Positions 38,264 to 51,595 of a stretch of 64,000 nt of DNA are shown piece by piece. Position numbers and translations under genes: made by a program. Each line of letters starts with the position of its first letter. The stretch's first letter is position 1. The notes beneath the pieces are model-generated. The model did no database searches. It saw nothing but the letters and a program-made list of their open reading frames with translations, and was not told the DNA's origin. This DNA is from Chromera velia. Taxonomy: Eukaryota; Sar; Chromeraceae. The stretch spans positions 1 through 64,000 of the forward strand of contig JAHBMJ010005467.1 in assembly GCA_018398765.1 (NCBI GenBank), written 5' to 3'.

Positions 38264-38420
38264 TTCTTTCTTTTTTTCTTTCTTTCTTTCTTTCTTTTTT
38301 TCTTTCTTTCCCTCTTTCTTTCCTTCTTTTTTTTTTTTCTTTTTTTTCTTTCTTTCTTTCTTTCTTTCTTTTTCTTTCTTTTTCTTTCTTTCTTCTGTGT
38401 TTCCTTTCTTCTTTCTTTAC
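38261..38420. repeat. TTTC satellite
   Basis: About 160 bp of TTTC repeat with longer T runs. The Phe/Ser-rich and, on the other strand, Lys/Glu-rich frames here are repeat artefacts. Confidence 0.9.
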
Positions 38421-38449
38421 TTCCTTTTTTTCCCCCTCTTTAATTAAAA

Positions 38450-40958
38450 TGTGCATCTTTGTATCATAATCCTGCCGTACAGGAATGAAGAGAGACGGAA
38501 GCCTCAGAGGGGTGTGTAGAAGCCTCAGTGTGTTTGTTGAAGGAGGAAGCGTGGAACTCTAATAGCACAAATGCGTTGCGAGGGCGTGAAGGACCTTCTC
38601 TGGGGTGAATGAGTAAAGAAATAAGAAAGTGAGTACATTATTAAATAATAGACCCTAATTTAATATTGAAGTTAACAACTAGTTTAACACCTAACAATCC
38701 TAATCACTCGACTTTAAATTGCATGTATATGTACTAATTTTTTAAAATTTTCCTAGAAATTTTCATGCTCAATCATACAGAACATTAATTTTACCGTCTT
38801 GCTGCTATAGGATAGGATGGGATCTGACTTGAATGTTCCAAGAATCCCCCTATAGGTTTCAGCCCACAACTTTCGTGGGGGATTATATTAGATATGTATA
38901 TATTTTTTTTCAGATAGCGGGAAGGCCTAGGGGAAGGCCTAGCCTATTAGGCCCCGCCTATCGTGCAGTGGAACGAGTCAATCAATCCATGAATCTAGCC
39001 ATGAATCTAATTTTTATTAATTGAACGATAAAAATAGATAAAAATGTCTCAGAAAATATATGTTAAATTGTTAAAAATTAAGTTAATTATTACTTACGAG
39101 GATTTTATTACTAATTACTTAATTTAATTATCTTCTAAAAAATTTAAAAATTATATATAGAACATTTATTCAAATAGCCGTGGCAACTGTGACTTCTGAA
39201 TTGGAGAAACGTTTGATTTCTACTAATTTTCAAGTCTGATTTACCTAGTGATTTACTTAGATTTACTCCTAAACTTACTCTCTATATAAGTAAGCTTTTC
39301 AGTGTAAAAACGAAGCTACATCATATAGCCTACATGCACCTCACCTAGCACCTCACTCACGAAGAAACGACCGTCGACCACACTCAAGGTGATTTGAAAG
39401 CTGAATCGAAACCGGCGTTGGTAAGAGCGCATAAGAAGGCGAACCGTACCGTCTGCATAGATCAATGGACCATCGTTACCAGGTATTACCAGGCGCATAC
39501 GCGCCTAAGTTGCGGCCTAACGAAGCGTACAGAAAGAACGTTCGCATCAACACACTCACAAATCATGGCAGAACCAGCAGATGAATGCGCAAGGTCGCCT
39601 TTACTTGTCGTTCTCGAGGATGACTACGGGGAAGAGCGGCAATCAAGCACGCAAGCGTTCAAATGATACTGACGAGCCAAGCCTCTCCCTCCCCCAAACA
39701 AACCAAAAAGCAGTGGAAACAAACAAATCAATTTCGTTTAAAGAGTCGTTCAGGTACCAGAAAATTCCGTGGGCAGTGCTAGGGGCAGTGTCAAAGTGAA
39801 TTCAACCGACTAGATTGATGACGCGACGTCGAACAAAGAAGAAAGGGGTAAGGAAAGGGGAGAATTTTTCTTCAGTCTTTCAAATCAGGCTTTTCAGAAG
39901 CCTACCTGAAGTAACAAAAGCACACAAAAAACGGACAGACCGACCGAGATTTAAAAAGTACAGCCTCCGAGATCGAGGCAGAAGGAAGCGGGTGAAAGAA
40001 AGAAAGTAGAACGGTACGATATCACGACAGAAGAGAACATCAAGAGGAAGACGAAGAAAAAAAGACAAGAATAGAGAGAAAAGCGCTTCGTCGCTTTGAT
40101 GGATAAAATTATTTATACAAGACAGACAGAGATCGCCTGTACAGCAGAGAGAAGATTTACAAAGTGGAAAGACAAAGCGCAATTCGACTCATGCTGAATT
40201 GTTCTTTGCAAGCAGACAACCAACCGTGCAGGCTGACTTGATTGAATGCAATGAATGCAAGGAAGGTGATCGATCTCTTCCCCCCCCCCTGCGTTCTTCC
40301 TTCTGTCCTTCATCGGACCTGTCGTTTCTTCTTTCTTCCTTGCTATTCCTTCCATTGTCTTCCCTTGTTCGTTCTTTTGGTTTCAGAATTTTCCCTTGCG
40401 GCGGTTTTTCTTAACTTTTTCTTCTGCCGAGCCCTCTCTGATTGAATGAATTTGACAGGGGGTTCGCTGTTGTCCTTGCAGTCTCTTCTCGCACCCCGAC
40501 TCGTCAGAGACAGACACCAAATGTGACGACGCGTTTTGGAAATGAAAGTCTACTGGTACTATGCCCATACAAACTAAAGAAGCTCGCAGGTACAGAAAGA
40601 GATGTAAGGGAAGAGCAGAAAGAGAGCGTCTCCTTTGGCCCTCTTGGGGCACGCAGTTCTTTCTCTTTTTCCTTTTTTGTTTACGTTCTGCATGGGCCGT
40701 TGTTTTCATTAGTACATGTTGAATGAGGCTCTTGGTCAGTCACAGGGATTCTTTCGTACATCTACCAAAGCACCAGCACAACAGTCAGTCAGACGAATCG
40801 TGCCTTGGACAAACTTACAAATAGACAAGACACACTGAATTTCCTCGTCTCTTCTGCACGTGCCGTTCTTTTCTTTTCTTTTCTTTTCCGTTCCACAACA
40901 GAAAGAAAGACACAGGAAGGGTACACAGAGCTTCTTTCTCTTCTCTCTCTCTCTTCAT
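38450..40958. other. AT-rich then mixed intergenic sequence
   Basis: 38.6-39.3 kb is strongly AT-rich and empty, apart from a local GGGAAGGCCTA duplication near 38.92 kb. 39.4-40.2 kb has basic open stretches (for instance a Met at 39565 followed by AEPADECARSPLLVVLEDDYG) without splice-consistent continuation. 40.2-40.96 kb is the 3' flank of the secreted-protein gene. No gene is called. Confidence 0.35.
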
Positions 40959-43900
40959 CTACGCAAAGAGAGAAGAAGAACCTCTGAGAGCAAACTTGTC
41001 CTTCAGCTCTGTTGCCTCTGCAGACGGTCCGAAGGGAGGGGCAGCCTCGCCAACAATTTGGAGGAGGGTGTTGTAGCCAACCAGCACCTGCTCGAGGATC
41101 TTCCCGATGTTCTTGCCCGTCTGCACACACACAAACACATACACACACCCATGCATATGCTCATGCACACACACACACACCCTCACACTCACACTCACTC
41201 ACTCACTGACTCACTCACTCACGCACGCACGCACACACAAACCGAAAAACAGACGGATGTCAAAACAGAGATGCAGAAGGGGTTGGGCAGAGAAGAGCAA
41301 TGACGAAGCCACAGGAAGAGGGAGAGATGCGAAGGCTCTAACGACACGTGGAGGTCACGAACAGAAGGAGACGGGCCGAGAAGAATAGGGGTCTCAAAAC
41401 AAACAAGCAAGCAAGCAATCTCTCTCTTCCTATCCGCTCTCTCTCATCTCACCGACCTCTTGCATGTCGTGGTTGTCGAAGGCCGTCACTGCGGCGTCGG
41501 TCTCGTGGATGATCTCTCTGCACACAGACACAGACAGACACAGTAAGAAAGGAAAAAGGAGTGCACACAGTGAGCAAAAACATTAAGAAGAGCTGTTCGA
41601 CAAATGGACCAACAACTGTCGAATCAATCGGACAGCGGTCTCGCAAATCGGTCCGGTCAACGAGCGGATTATCCGAAAGGACAATCAGATGCTTTCGAAA
41701 ACAAACAACAAACCTGACTGAGCAGTTTCCCATGATGAAAGAAATAAGCATGCATCGATCGTTATCCTGCATACCGCCTTGTTGACTGACCGACTTTCCG
41801 TTGGCGATCAAACGCTTCCTTTTTTTTTTGCATTTGCTTTCATGAATTCTGTATGAAAGTAAATTGATGACCGACCTTCCGTTGACGATCAAATGCTTTC
41901 CGGCTTCGTAGGCGAACTGGAGGGGGTGTTTGAGGAGGTCTGCAGAGTGTTTGATCTTCTCCATTGTGTCCTCAGGAATCTTCAGCTTCTCGCACTCAGC
42001 CATGCGCTTCTGGCTGAACAGATCCGTCACCACCTGCAAACAGAAATTTTGGCAGGGAGGGAGGGAGGGAGACACACTTTTCATCTGGCGCAATGGGAGG
42101 GAGACACACTTTTCATCTGGCGCAATGATCGCATTGATCCACTCGTTGAGGGAACCAGAGAAATGAGAGATGAAAGAAACAAGACGAGGGTAAGGAAAGC
42201 ACTCGCAGTCTGGAGACAACAGACGGGGAGAGCAAACCTGGAATGCGAACAGGCACGCAGGCATGAAGGAAGTAAGGAAGAACAAAGGGGCACGCACAGA
42301 TCATCAAACTGAGGCCATTCATACACATGGAGGGATACATACAGCAACACATGCAGTTCGTCTTTGATTAATACATTTTGACCCCATTGCTTTCTCTTTT
42401 CTATTCCCACCGGAAACCACCCTTCACTGACACCCCCCCTCTCCCTCTCTTCATTCCTCACCTGTGCAAGCATCTTGATGCCGTTGAGGATGTGCTTGGC
42501 CTTCCCTTGTGCGATCTCACCGACGGCGTCCTCGATTGCAACCACAACCTCCTCAGTCTCCTCCACACATTGCTCGAGGTAGTCAGCGTGGAAGACCTCT
42601 TCGGAAAAGCCCTCCAGAATTCCGACAGCAATCAGGGCGGCGTCTGTGACTGTGGGCTTCGTGTTCCAGGGCCTCTTTGTGAAGTGGGGAGAGGTGAGTG
42701 CCTCGTCCTCCAGGCCGACGAGGAGAATCGCGAGGACCTTCCCGACATCCTCCCCGAAGGTCTCCATGTCCCTCCCCTTGAAGGCAGAGATGGCACCAGA
42801 GACGTCGTGAAGGACCTCCCGGCCGTTGATGATCAGGTGCTTGCCTGCATCATCACTCACTCGAGTGGAAGGGAAGGGAAGAGGGACGGGGGACATCAAA
42901 AGAAAAGGGTACGAGAGGTGAAATCACCACAAGTGCAGTGAATGAATGAGGACAGGGTGTGCGCAAAGAACCTGCGCGAGAAGAGAGAGGGAAAAGGTAC
43001 GAGCGCAAAAAGGGAACACGGAAAAAATAATAAGCGTGCGAGACGACTCGAGTGATGCTATGCCTGCAGAAAGGAAGGAACGAATCGAAGAGAGAGGAGG
43101 GACCATGCCCCTTTTGCGCACCAAATACTGCACAGCATTTGACGAACAAACGACAGAGATTCACAAGGAAGCTTCACCTGATCACACGCATTAACTGACC
43201 AGCCTCATAGGCAAACTGCCACGGGTGTTTCAAGAGTCCGAGCATTTTCACAATTGCCTCCAAACTCTCTGCAACAAAAACACAAATGCAACAGACAGAC
43301 CCCATGCTTCCATTCCATACGCCTCATCTGTACCCACCCAGAGACACGAGGAGGAGAAAAGCTGAGAGAGAGGGAGCATGGAGTGATCTATGATGTACAT
43401 TTTGCAAGAAAGAAGAAGCCTCTGTGGCACCAATGTGGATGGCCTTCGGGGGGCAGATCATTTAATGAAAGGCAGAACACGAATTGGGGCAGTGTGCAGG
43501 GGGAAATGCGAAGACGAAACAGGTGGCAGCAGTGGAGGAAAAACGTGGCCTTTTCGGTGTGATCAAAACAGCCGTGCCGAATTGCGCGGATTGCGGTCGA
43601 AATTTCCCCTTTCGCTGCCTTTCTTTCTCTTTTCTCATTTTCATCTTTTCTTCCTCATCTCCTCTTCAAGTTCCTGTCTCTTCAACTGACCGACGGGGAC
43701 AGTGATGGCCTTGCACTCCTTCACGACTGGGATCACTGTCAGAACCTGCAAACCAAACAGGCATGTTCATAATAAAGCTTTTCCGTTCAGCACCAGTGTC
43801 TTGTATTTCCTCTGGTTGATTGAAATTTTGTTCGAACTCCGAGCTTCCGGGTCGTGGTCAGACTCAAAATTTTAGAAGGCGAAGGATAAAGTGCAGCAAT

Positions 43901-46900
43901 TGGAAACCTCACGGGTGAGGAGAAAGGCAGAGGAGCACCCCGACCCCCAACGATGCAATGAGGGAGGAACGGAAGGGATCGTATGCCAGCAAGTCCATGA
44001 ACCCTTCCCTGTGCCTTCCTTCCTTCCTTCCTGGCCGTTTGCCTTCCCATCTTGGGCCTCTTCTTTCCTCACAACCTCTTGCTGCATCTCTCTGCTGATC
44101 ACCCACCCTCTCACCTCTTCTCTCCTCCACCCTCTCACCCACGTACCTCCTCAGCCATGCACTTGAGTCCTTCCCTCATCGAATCGCTCGTCAAACGGAT
44201 GCATTCCTCGAGGTCTTCCACGACGTCTGCAACGTCCTTGACGCATTCCTGCAAATATTGACTCGCAAAAAGAAGCACACAGGCGTACAGACAGAAATAA
44301 GGCTCATCATCATGATTGTGCGGACATTCCTTTCTTTCCTTCTGTCCGTTCGTCTACCGGTCTTTCCTTCATTCCTTCTCCCTCTTGCCTTTCTCTCTCC
44401 CTTCCCAACGCAAGTCTTGCATGCAGATCCGTCGCAAGAGGCGAAGCTCAGGGGACCAGCCCCCTCTTCATCCGACCATTGTACCTCATCCCCAGTCGTC
44501 GATTCTCCCCCTAAAGCTGACCACCCCTCACCCCGGCTCACCTCAGCCCCCTCGAGATCGAAGCCGATGCCCTCAGTGAAGCCTTCAAGAAGGCCCTTCA
44601 CGACCAGAGCGACCTCTCTCTTCTCGACGTTCTCTGTCTCCTCCAGGCCGACGAGAAGAATTGCGAGGACCTTCCCGACATCCTCCCCGAAGGTCTCCAT
44701 GTCCCTCCCCTTGAAGGCAGAGATGGCACCAGAGACGTCATGAAGGACTTCTCGGCCGTTGATGATCAGGTGCTTGCCTGCATCATCACTCACTCACCCG
44801 AGGGGGAGGCAAGGAGGAAGAGAGAGGAGGGGGGCAAACAAGGTTGGAGGGTTTTCGCAAAGGAAAAGAAAGGGACGGATGGAAGATGAAAAGAGAAGAA
44901 GAAGAACAGGGAGAAGAACCAAAGAACCGAATGGATCAAGTGAAGGAAAGAGGGGAGAGGGGAGCGAGAATGAAAGGACGAGATCATCCAAATGGTACGT
45001 TTCAACAGGGAGAGAGAGCATACAGAGGACAGAACATCTATCGGATTGAAGAAAGAAAAGTACGTGCTGCTGAAAGAGAAGTGCGCACGTAGACACGAAC
45101 GCATGAGAAGAAGGACAAAAAAAAGACTTTCGTTTCAGCTTGACAACCGACCGGCCTCATAGGCAAACTGCCACGGGTGTTTCAAGAGTCCGAGCATTCT
45201 CACGATCTCCTTGAGACTCTCTGCAAACCATCACGTCAAAATTCATCACCACAGAGTCAACTGGTTTCTCTCTGTCTTTCTTACCGTTGACATGAGGAGG
45301 TCGCAGAGGTAAGAAAGCGGGGGGCAGCTGGACAGAGAGAGAGAGAGAGAGAGAGAAGCATGCTTCACCCCGGGGTACGCTGTACAAAAAACAAATGACG
45401 GGCGCCGAGAAGAGACACAGTGCAAACACGATGGAGAGAGACGCAACGGCACAAAACCAGAAAAGGAACGCTGTTCGAACGTTATGAGACGAAGATGAAC
45501 AGAAGAACACAGACGGCATGGAAGGAAGCACAGAGGTTTCGGGAATGCAAATTCACTCCGCCCTCTGTGTGGGTTTTCTTTCCTCACTGTCTCATTTTCA
45601 CTTTTTCTTCCTCATTTCCTCTTCCTGTCTTTTCAACTGACCGACGGGGACAGTGATCGCCTTGCACTCCTTCACGACTGGGATCACTGTCAGAACCTGC
45701 AAAGCAAACAGGCATGATATTTGTGCATACGGACATTCAGAGAACTCACTTTCAGGAAAACTTCGAGAATAGGGAGTCCATACAGTGCCTCTTGATGAAT
45801 CAAAGCATCTACCAAAAATGGGTCCCTCGATGCCGTTCTCATGCATTCTTCTGCTCAACTCCCTTTCCCCTCCCCCCCCCCCCNCCCCCCAGTCTTCTTC
45901 TTTCTCTTGAAGCACCGCTCTTTGACCGCCCCACAGGAGAGAGAAATCAGTCAAATGCCAAGCGAACACATAGAGCAGCACGAGCCCTTCACCACTCCAC
46001 CAGCTTCCAAATAACAAATCCACCCACGTACCTCCTCAGCCATGCACCTCACTCCCTCTTGCATCGAGTCGCTCGTCAAACGGATGCATTCTTCGAGGTC
46101 CTCCACGACGTGTGCGACATCCTTCACGCACTCCTGCATAGAGTCAAAATCAGAAAACATGAGGCGACTTCTATCACAGTGAACTACACGGAGGATCTCG
46201 AGCGAAAGAAACAAAAATGAGAGCACCTCCAGCGAAAAGGTCCCATGCACAAGAAAAAATTCGAGAAAGGAATCCAAGTGAGAATGAAAGCAGGTGTTTG
46301 CACCTCTTCACTCCCGTCAACCTATTTCCACTCTTCTGAACCCTTTTCCAGCTTACCCCACCCCTCAGACACCCTTCCCCACCTCTGCTCCTTCCAAATC
46401 GAAGCCGACGCCCTCAGTGAAGCCCTCGAGGAGACCCTTGACGAGGAGGGCGACTTCCTTTGTCTGGATGTTGGAGGCTGCATCCATCAAACAGCACAGT
46501 AGAGGAAGGAGACATTATTGCGAGGTCATCAAGTAAGAACAAAAGAAAGAAGATGCACCAAATTATGCATGAACTGGGACGGAAGAAGAATAACTTGAAA
46601 GGATCATTCATACCAACACGACACGACACAAAAGCTTCCCTTCCACAAAGGGGCGTGCGCGCACGCCTCCCAACACACAGACGCGCGCATGCCAAGAGAC
46701 AGTAAGAGAGGGAGAAGTCATTCCAAAAGCTGCCCGATCCAACCGGATTACCCCGCATGAGAAGGAAGATAGAAGGAAAAGGGACCAGGAGAAGAAAGAA
46801 GAGACACGCATGCACGCCTGCCCCCCCCCACCTCCAAGAAGAGCCAGGCCCATTTGTTGCCTCTCCAAGATGGACTCCAACACGCCACCGAGACCCTTGC

Positions 46901-49900
46901 CTGCTCCCTTGTAATCTTTCTTGGCAAACTTTGCCTCGGCTCTGCAACAATTCGCGTCCAAAGATGTTTGTGCACTTCCGAAGCAGCAGTGGCTTGACAA
47001 TACAGGTAGTCCGACGACTGTCTGTCTGTTGAGAGAGACCAGAAGTGAGTCGTTTGATGACATGAAGATGGAGAGGGAGCAAGCAGGTCAAGCGCGAAAA
47101 AGTGAGAAACCGAAGGCAGAAAAAGTGAAAAAGCCGAAAGAAGTTGCTGCCACACAAGATTCTTTTCCTGCTTCTTTCCTTCCCTGTCAGCATCTCTTTT
47201 TTCAGACTTCCAAACCAGTACGCAGAGCCTGAATGAAAAGAACAGACCGACCCACCCACTCACTTACTCACTCGAGGAGGCCGTCCATGAGCGCTTTGGG
47301 GTCCTTCTGGATGTTTGCCTTCACGGTCGCGATCAGGAGAGAGAGGTCTTCTGTCAATTCCTTCATGTCCTGAATCTTCTTCTTGTCCTGCAAGCATGTG
47401 CGCAAAGGAAGCAGAGAGAAGAGGAATTAATTGTCAGTGCACCGCCAGATGAATGGACAGAAAAGTCAACAAGCAGAGGGAGAAGGCCAGGTGTAGAACA
47501 GAAACAACACAAGGCGGGCAGAAAAGCACGCTTGAAGTGTAGATGCGCTCATTCCCACACAAAGAAGGAAACGACCGAATGGAAAGAAGGAAGAGAGGGA
47601 AGCAGAAAGCAACGAAAGCTGACAGAGAGCATTGATGAGATACGTGACGGAAAGAGTAAACCCTGAACAGCCATACTGTCAGTCTATCAATCCACTCGCC
47701 TCCACCCCAACCCAACCGCATCGACCGACCTCGTCAGAGAGATCCACGCCCTCACAGTCAGAGATGACGGAGGTCAAATCTTTGGAGACAACGACGACCA
47801 ACTCGGCGATGCCCTCCACCAGTTGGGCCTTGTCGCCTGAGGCGATCTTCTCGAAGGCGTCGGCGAGCTGCATGCGGGGGGGGCAGCCGTTCGTTTTGTT
47901 CATCAGAACTTTGAAGGTTTGGTGACATTTCACGACGACAGACAGTAAGAGAGTCGAGACATGAGTGATACACGGTTATGCAGCATTAGTATGCAACTGT
48001 TTTTCAGGGGATGGTCTTCGAACGAGACGGCCGGTCATCCTTCTTCTTGCAGGAAAGGGGGGAGGCGGGGGGAGAGCGAGAGAGAAAAGAAAGAGGCCGC
48101 TGCCTGATTCCCTCCCGAGAGAGAGATGCAGACCTGATTCCAAAAAGATGACAGACACAGACGCAGAAGGGCAAGGGACGCTTGGCAAAAACACACATAC
48201 ATACATACATACATACATATATACAGATAGACAGACAGACAGACAGACAGAGAGAAAGGGGGGGGGTAGGGGGGGGGGAGAGAGATAGAGAATCACACAC
48301 CCCATCACCAGATCCCATGCGCACCTTTCCGCTCACTCCCTCAACATCCCCGAAGCACTTCTCAAACACCTTCTCGTCTTCAACAAGGGTACCTGACGCA
48401 CGCACACGCAACAAACAACAAGCAAGCACGTGGATTGATTGATTGGATTGGGGGTCCCTGCAGGAAAGATCGTAATTACCTGCGGCACGGTGCCGATATG
48501 GAACGGCATTGCTCTTTCTTTAAAAACCAAACGTATACAGTTGCTCTTAGTGAAATGTTTGGTCCCGGGGAGCCCCGGTACAGAAGAAAGAGGCAGCACT
48601 AATCATTCCGTCCAACAGTCGACTCTTCAGTAAACCCCCAGCTTGCTTATTCAGTGAATCTACGAACACCGGAAAACCACACGAACTTGTACGCATACGG
48701 ATGCACTTCTTCACTATTCTTCCCTCCCCTCCCCTGCCTCTGGCTGACCTGCAAACCCCTCCACGACTCCCACGGCGAGATCGGCAAGGTCCTCCCCTGT
48801 CATGGACAGAATGGCACGATGGAGCCTCTCGACTGCAGCAATGGATGGAGAAGGGAGGGGGGGGATTTCTTGACGCACGCACATGGGAAGACTCACTCAC
48901 TTTTCTCATCTGCACCCTCCCTTGTGGAATGGCCCCTTGAGGGGCTTTTGAGACCTTCCATTCTCCCTCCAGGTAGACCCCCGTCCACACAGACAGGGAG
49001 GGAGGGAGACCACTCTTTCCGTCGGAACTCCCTGTAGAATTCGATCGATCACAGAGAATTTTCTATACCGGAAAAATGCCGTCAGTGTCAGAAGGGACGA
49101 GCGGGAGGCAGAACACAGCACAAAAGTAAAAAGAGAACTCCCCACTACGTAAAGCCACTTCCATACTGATACTTTATCTCCATATCACAGTCTCCAGGCC
49201 CGACTGACTGACTGACTGACTGACAGTCGGTGAGGTCTTCTTCCTCGAGGGCAAGGATCTCACAGGCGTCCCCGATCTCTCTCCCCGCCTGCATGAGGTC
49301 TCCTCCCTTGGCGGACTCACGGGCCCTGATTGACGTTCCGACAGACAGACAGACAAAGCAAGGGAAGAGAGAGAAGCACGGACTTGAGGTAAGATGACGG
49401 AGAAGAGAAAAGCCTGAAAAAACGTTGCTGTTCCACATCCACCTGCCCTCTCCCCCCCTCTCTCTCCCTCTCTGGACCTGATTGTCCGTCCAGACCCCCC
49501 CCTCCTCCCAGACTGACTTGGAGATGTGACCCTGGACCTCCTTCGTGTGCGTCATGAAACGAAGAACCAGCTTCTTTGCCTGCATGCATAATCGAAAATG
49601 GACGACAGACAGGCAGACTATGTCGTCTTCAAAACAGAGACAAAGGCGGACAGAGAGATAAATAGACAGACAGACATTCACAAAGAAGGAAACAAAGAAA
49701 GCAAACCGCCAGACTTGATCGAGGGGACACAGCACCTCTTTGGGGGTCTGGGCAGGAAGTGAGGATTGACCAATGACATTCTTCTCTCTCTTCTCCTTTC
49801 AAGCATCCTCATTTTCCTTAGAAGCCCTCGCTGAAGGAAGCATTTTTACTACAGCACTGAACAGCGGAAGAATTACAGAATGGGCTGACTCACTGTGTGA

Positions 49901-50895
49901 CTACCTAACAGAATCACTTCCCTTCTGTCTCCCTGCCTGCCTTCCGAGCTGACTGACGAGTTTCTTTGGGTCCTTCGTCATCTCAATGAAGTCATCGATC
50001 TTTGCCTGCTCGTCCTCAGCAAGCTGGACGTCCGTGCAGTCCTCCTTGACTGCAGTTTTCATATATTACGTTCACAATGAAAAAGAAATCAGCAAAACGA
50101 TGAAGGGAATCACTCAGTTGCTCTTCTGTAGGTCATCTGTCACTGCACAGTCTTTACAGTGTTCAGAGGGAGACAGAGACGGGAGAACAAAGCATTGAAT
50201 ATACTCAGGGTTGATTTACCAACAGGACGCGCAACGAAGACGATGGAGGGATCGGAGACTTCCTCCTCGACCGCTCTTTCCTTCCCTTTTGACTATTTCC
50301 TTCTTTCCCACTCCCCCGGCTGACCCTTCTTGAGGTCCTTCTCAACGAGGATGGTCAATTCAAGGATCGCCTCCGCCTTCTTGATCCTGTCTCCAGACTC
50401 AAATTTCTCAATAATGTCGTGGACCTGCATGCATGCAGCCACCCGTACCAAACACACACCAAAGTCAACGAACTCTAGACCCGCATATGGACACAGTTAG
50501 CCGGACCGGAATGTGCAGAGATGCAACAGAAGGAGAAGGGGGTTCGCACGTTGATGTATGGAGATGTCCCATGCCACCTTCGTTGTCACTTGCCTTCCCT
50601 GACCTTGTCGACTGCCTTTTCCTCTGTGGCGAAGCACTTCTTAAGGCCCTCCTTGTCTGAGATGAAGCTGTCAGTGAATCCCTCAAAGAAGCCGACGGTG
50701 AAGTCAATCGTCGGAACATTGGAGGACTTCAGAAGGGCTGCAAGTCAAACGCACAAGCACACAAAGGAAGTTCAGCAGAGAGCAAAAAGATCCATTTGTT
50801 GTTGAAAGCACCTCCTTTCATGACTTACTCGTCATCATGTCGCTGGCTGCCACAAAAGGCAGCAGCAGCAAAAGCTGAAGGGGAAGGCGGAACAT
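40959..50895 (-). CDS. Secreted helical-repeat protein, 25 exons
   Basis: All 25 exons join in phase to about 928 residues. The start at 50895 gives a clear signal peptide (MFRLPLQLLLLLPFVAAS). The last exon 40959-41120 ends KFALRGSSSLFA. The mature part is helical, acidic and Cys-containing. It is built from repeated blocks: LLEGFTEGxGFDLEGAE, ECVKDVAxVVEDLEECIRL, VLTVIPVVKECKAITVPVG, GLLKHPWQFAYEAG, then KHLIINGREVLHDVSGAI with FGEDVGKVLAILLVGLE. From memory it resembles an uncharacterised secreted family of ciliates and oomycetes with an F-Y-x-x-G-K-x-L-x-x-N-G signature; no activity is known. The middle blocks were duplicated recently within the gene. The donor of the exon 49221-49325 lies in a GTCA repeat; I chose the copy that preserves phase. 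A vacuolar, cell-surface or extracellular location is inferred only from the signal peptide. Confidence 0.85.
42704..44636 (-). repeat. Intragenic duplication, downstream copy
   Basis: This segment of about 1.93 kb carries the second half of exon 44542-44777, exons 44147-44248, 43691-43745 and 43200-43268, and the first half of exon 42462-42844. Exons match the upstream copy nearly codon for codon, for example VLTVIPVVKECKAITVPVG in both. The introns are largely diverged beyond a few tens of bases from splice sites. Confidence 0.8.
44637..46477 (-). repeat. Intragenic duplication, upstream copy
   Basis: This segment of about 1.84 kb carries exons 46383-46477, 46032-46133, 45642-45696 and 45152-45220 plus the first half of exon 44542-44777, paralogous to the adjoining copy. 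Exon lengths of 102, 55 and 69 nt are identical in the two copies, so the duplication kept every intron position and phase. Confidence 0.8.
45884..45884. other. Ambiguous base in a C run
   Basis: The single N lies inside an intronic poly-C run of about 20 bases. It marks uncertain assembly of a homopolymer and does not touch an exon of the secreted-protein gene. Confidence 0.95.
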
Positions 50896-51595
50896 TTTCC
50901 TTTCTTTTGTGAAGCCCGTGAGTGAATTTCAAATTCAGATCAGGTTATGACGCAAAAGTGAGACAGACACTGGAGAGACGAGAGCTCTTCACTCCGTGAA
51001 GTGAGTCTTCGAGACGTACACGAGCAGAGGATGAAGGAGCCAGCGAGCTCTTCTCAAAGGCGAATATGCACAAAGAAATTTTGACTGCGACGTCTCAACC
51101 CCGACTCTTAATTTCAAATTAGACAAGGTCAAGAAAAACTCCGAGCCAGAAAGAGGATTTCTCGGTCTATTTCTCGGAGACGGCACGCGGCCATAACTTT
51201 TTCGGCCAAAAAAAGGATAAAAAAGGGTGCAAAGCGCACACGCGAAGGCCTCCAAAGCCTCCAAAGAAACTTTGGGGGGCTTCGCGCGCGCGTCCTACAT
51301 AGCGCCCCCGGCATTTGGCGCGCGGTCAGAATCGACTCCGCGCGATGAACTTAATTAGCAATTAACTCGGAAGAGACACGGAAAAGACATGAAGAGAGTC
51401 GACTCATGCAGTCGAGAAGATGCCTTTGCTTGGCTCCGTACATCACTCATGTACACACAGGCCTTTTAAACGAACATGGTGATCTGCAGGTAAATGGACA
51501 GTTGTGCTGTTGACTTCACATGAGATGCATCTCCTCTCTGCGACTCTGTTCGTGTTGCTGATACCGCAGAAGATTTTTTTTCCATCGTAGAAACA
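50896..51595. promoter_or_regulatory. Shared upstream region of two divergent genes
   Basis: 700 bp separate the start codons of the secreted-protein gene (minus) and the GTPase gene (plus), so both promoters must lie here or within 5' UTR introns. A GC-rich CGCGCG-containing core lies near 51280-51340. No TATA box or initiator could be assigned with confidence. Confidence 0.45.

Noticed and set aside
38235-38456. Poly-Phe frame and opposite Lys/Glu-rich frame
   Set aside because: Artefacts of the TTTC repeat.
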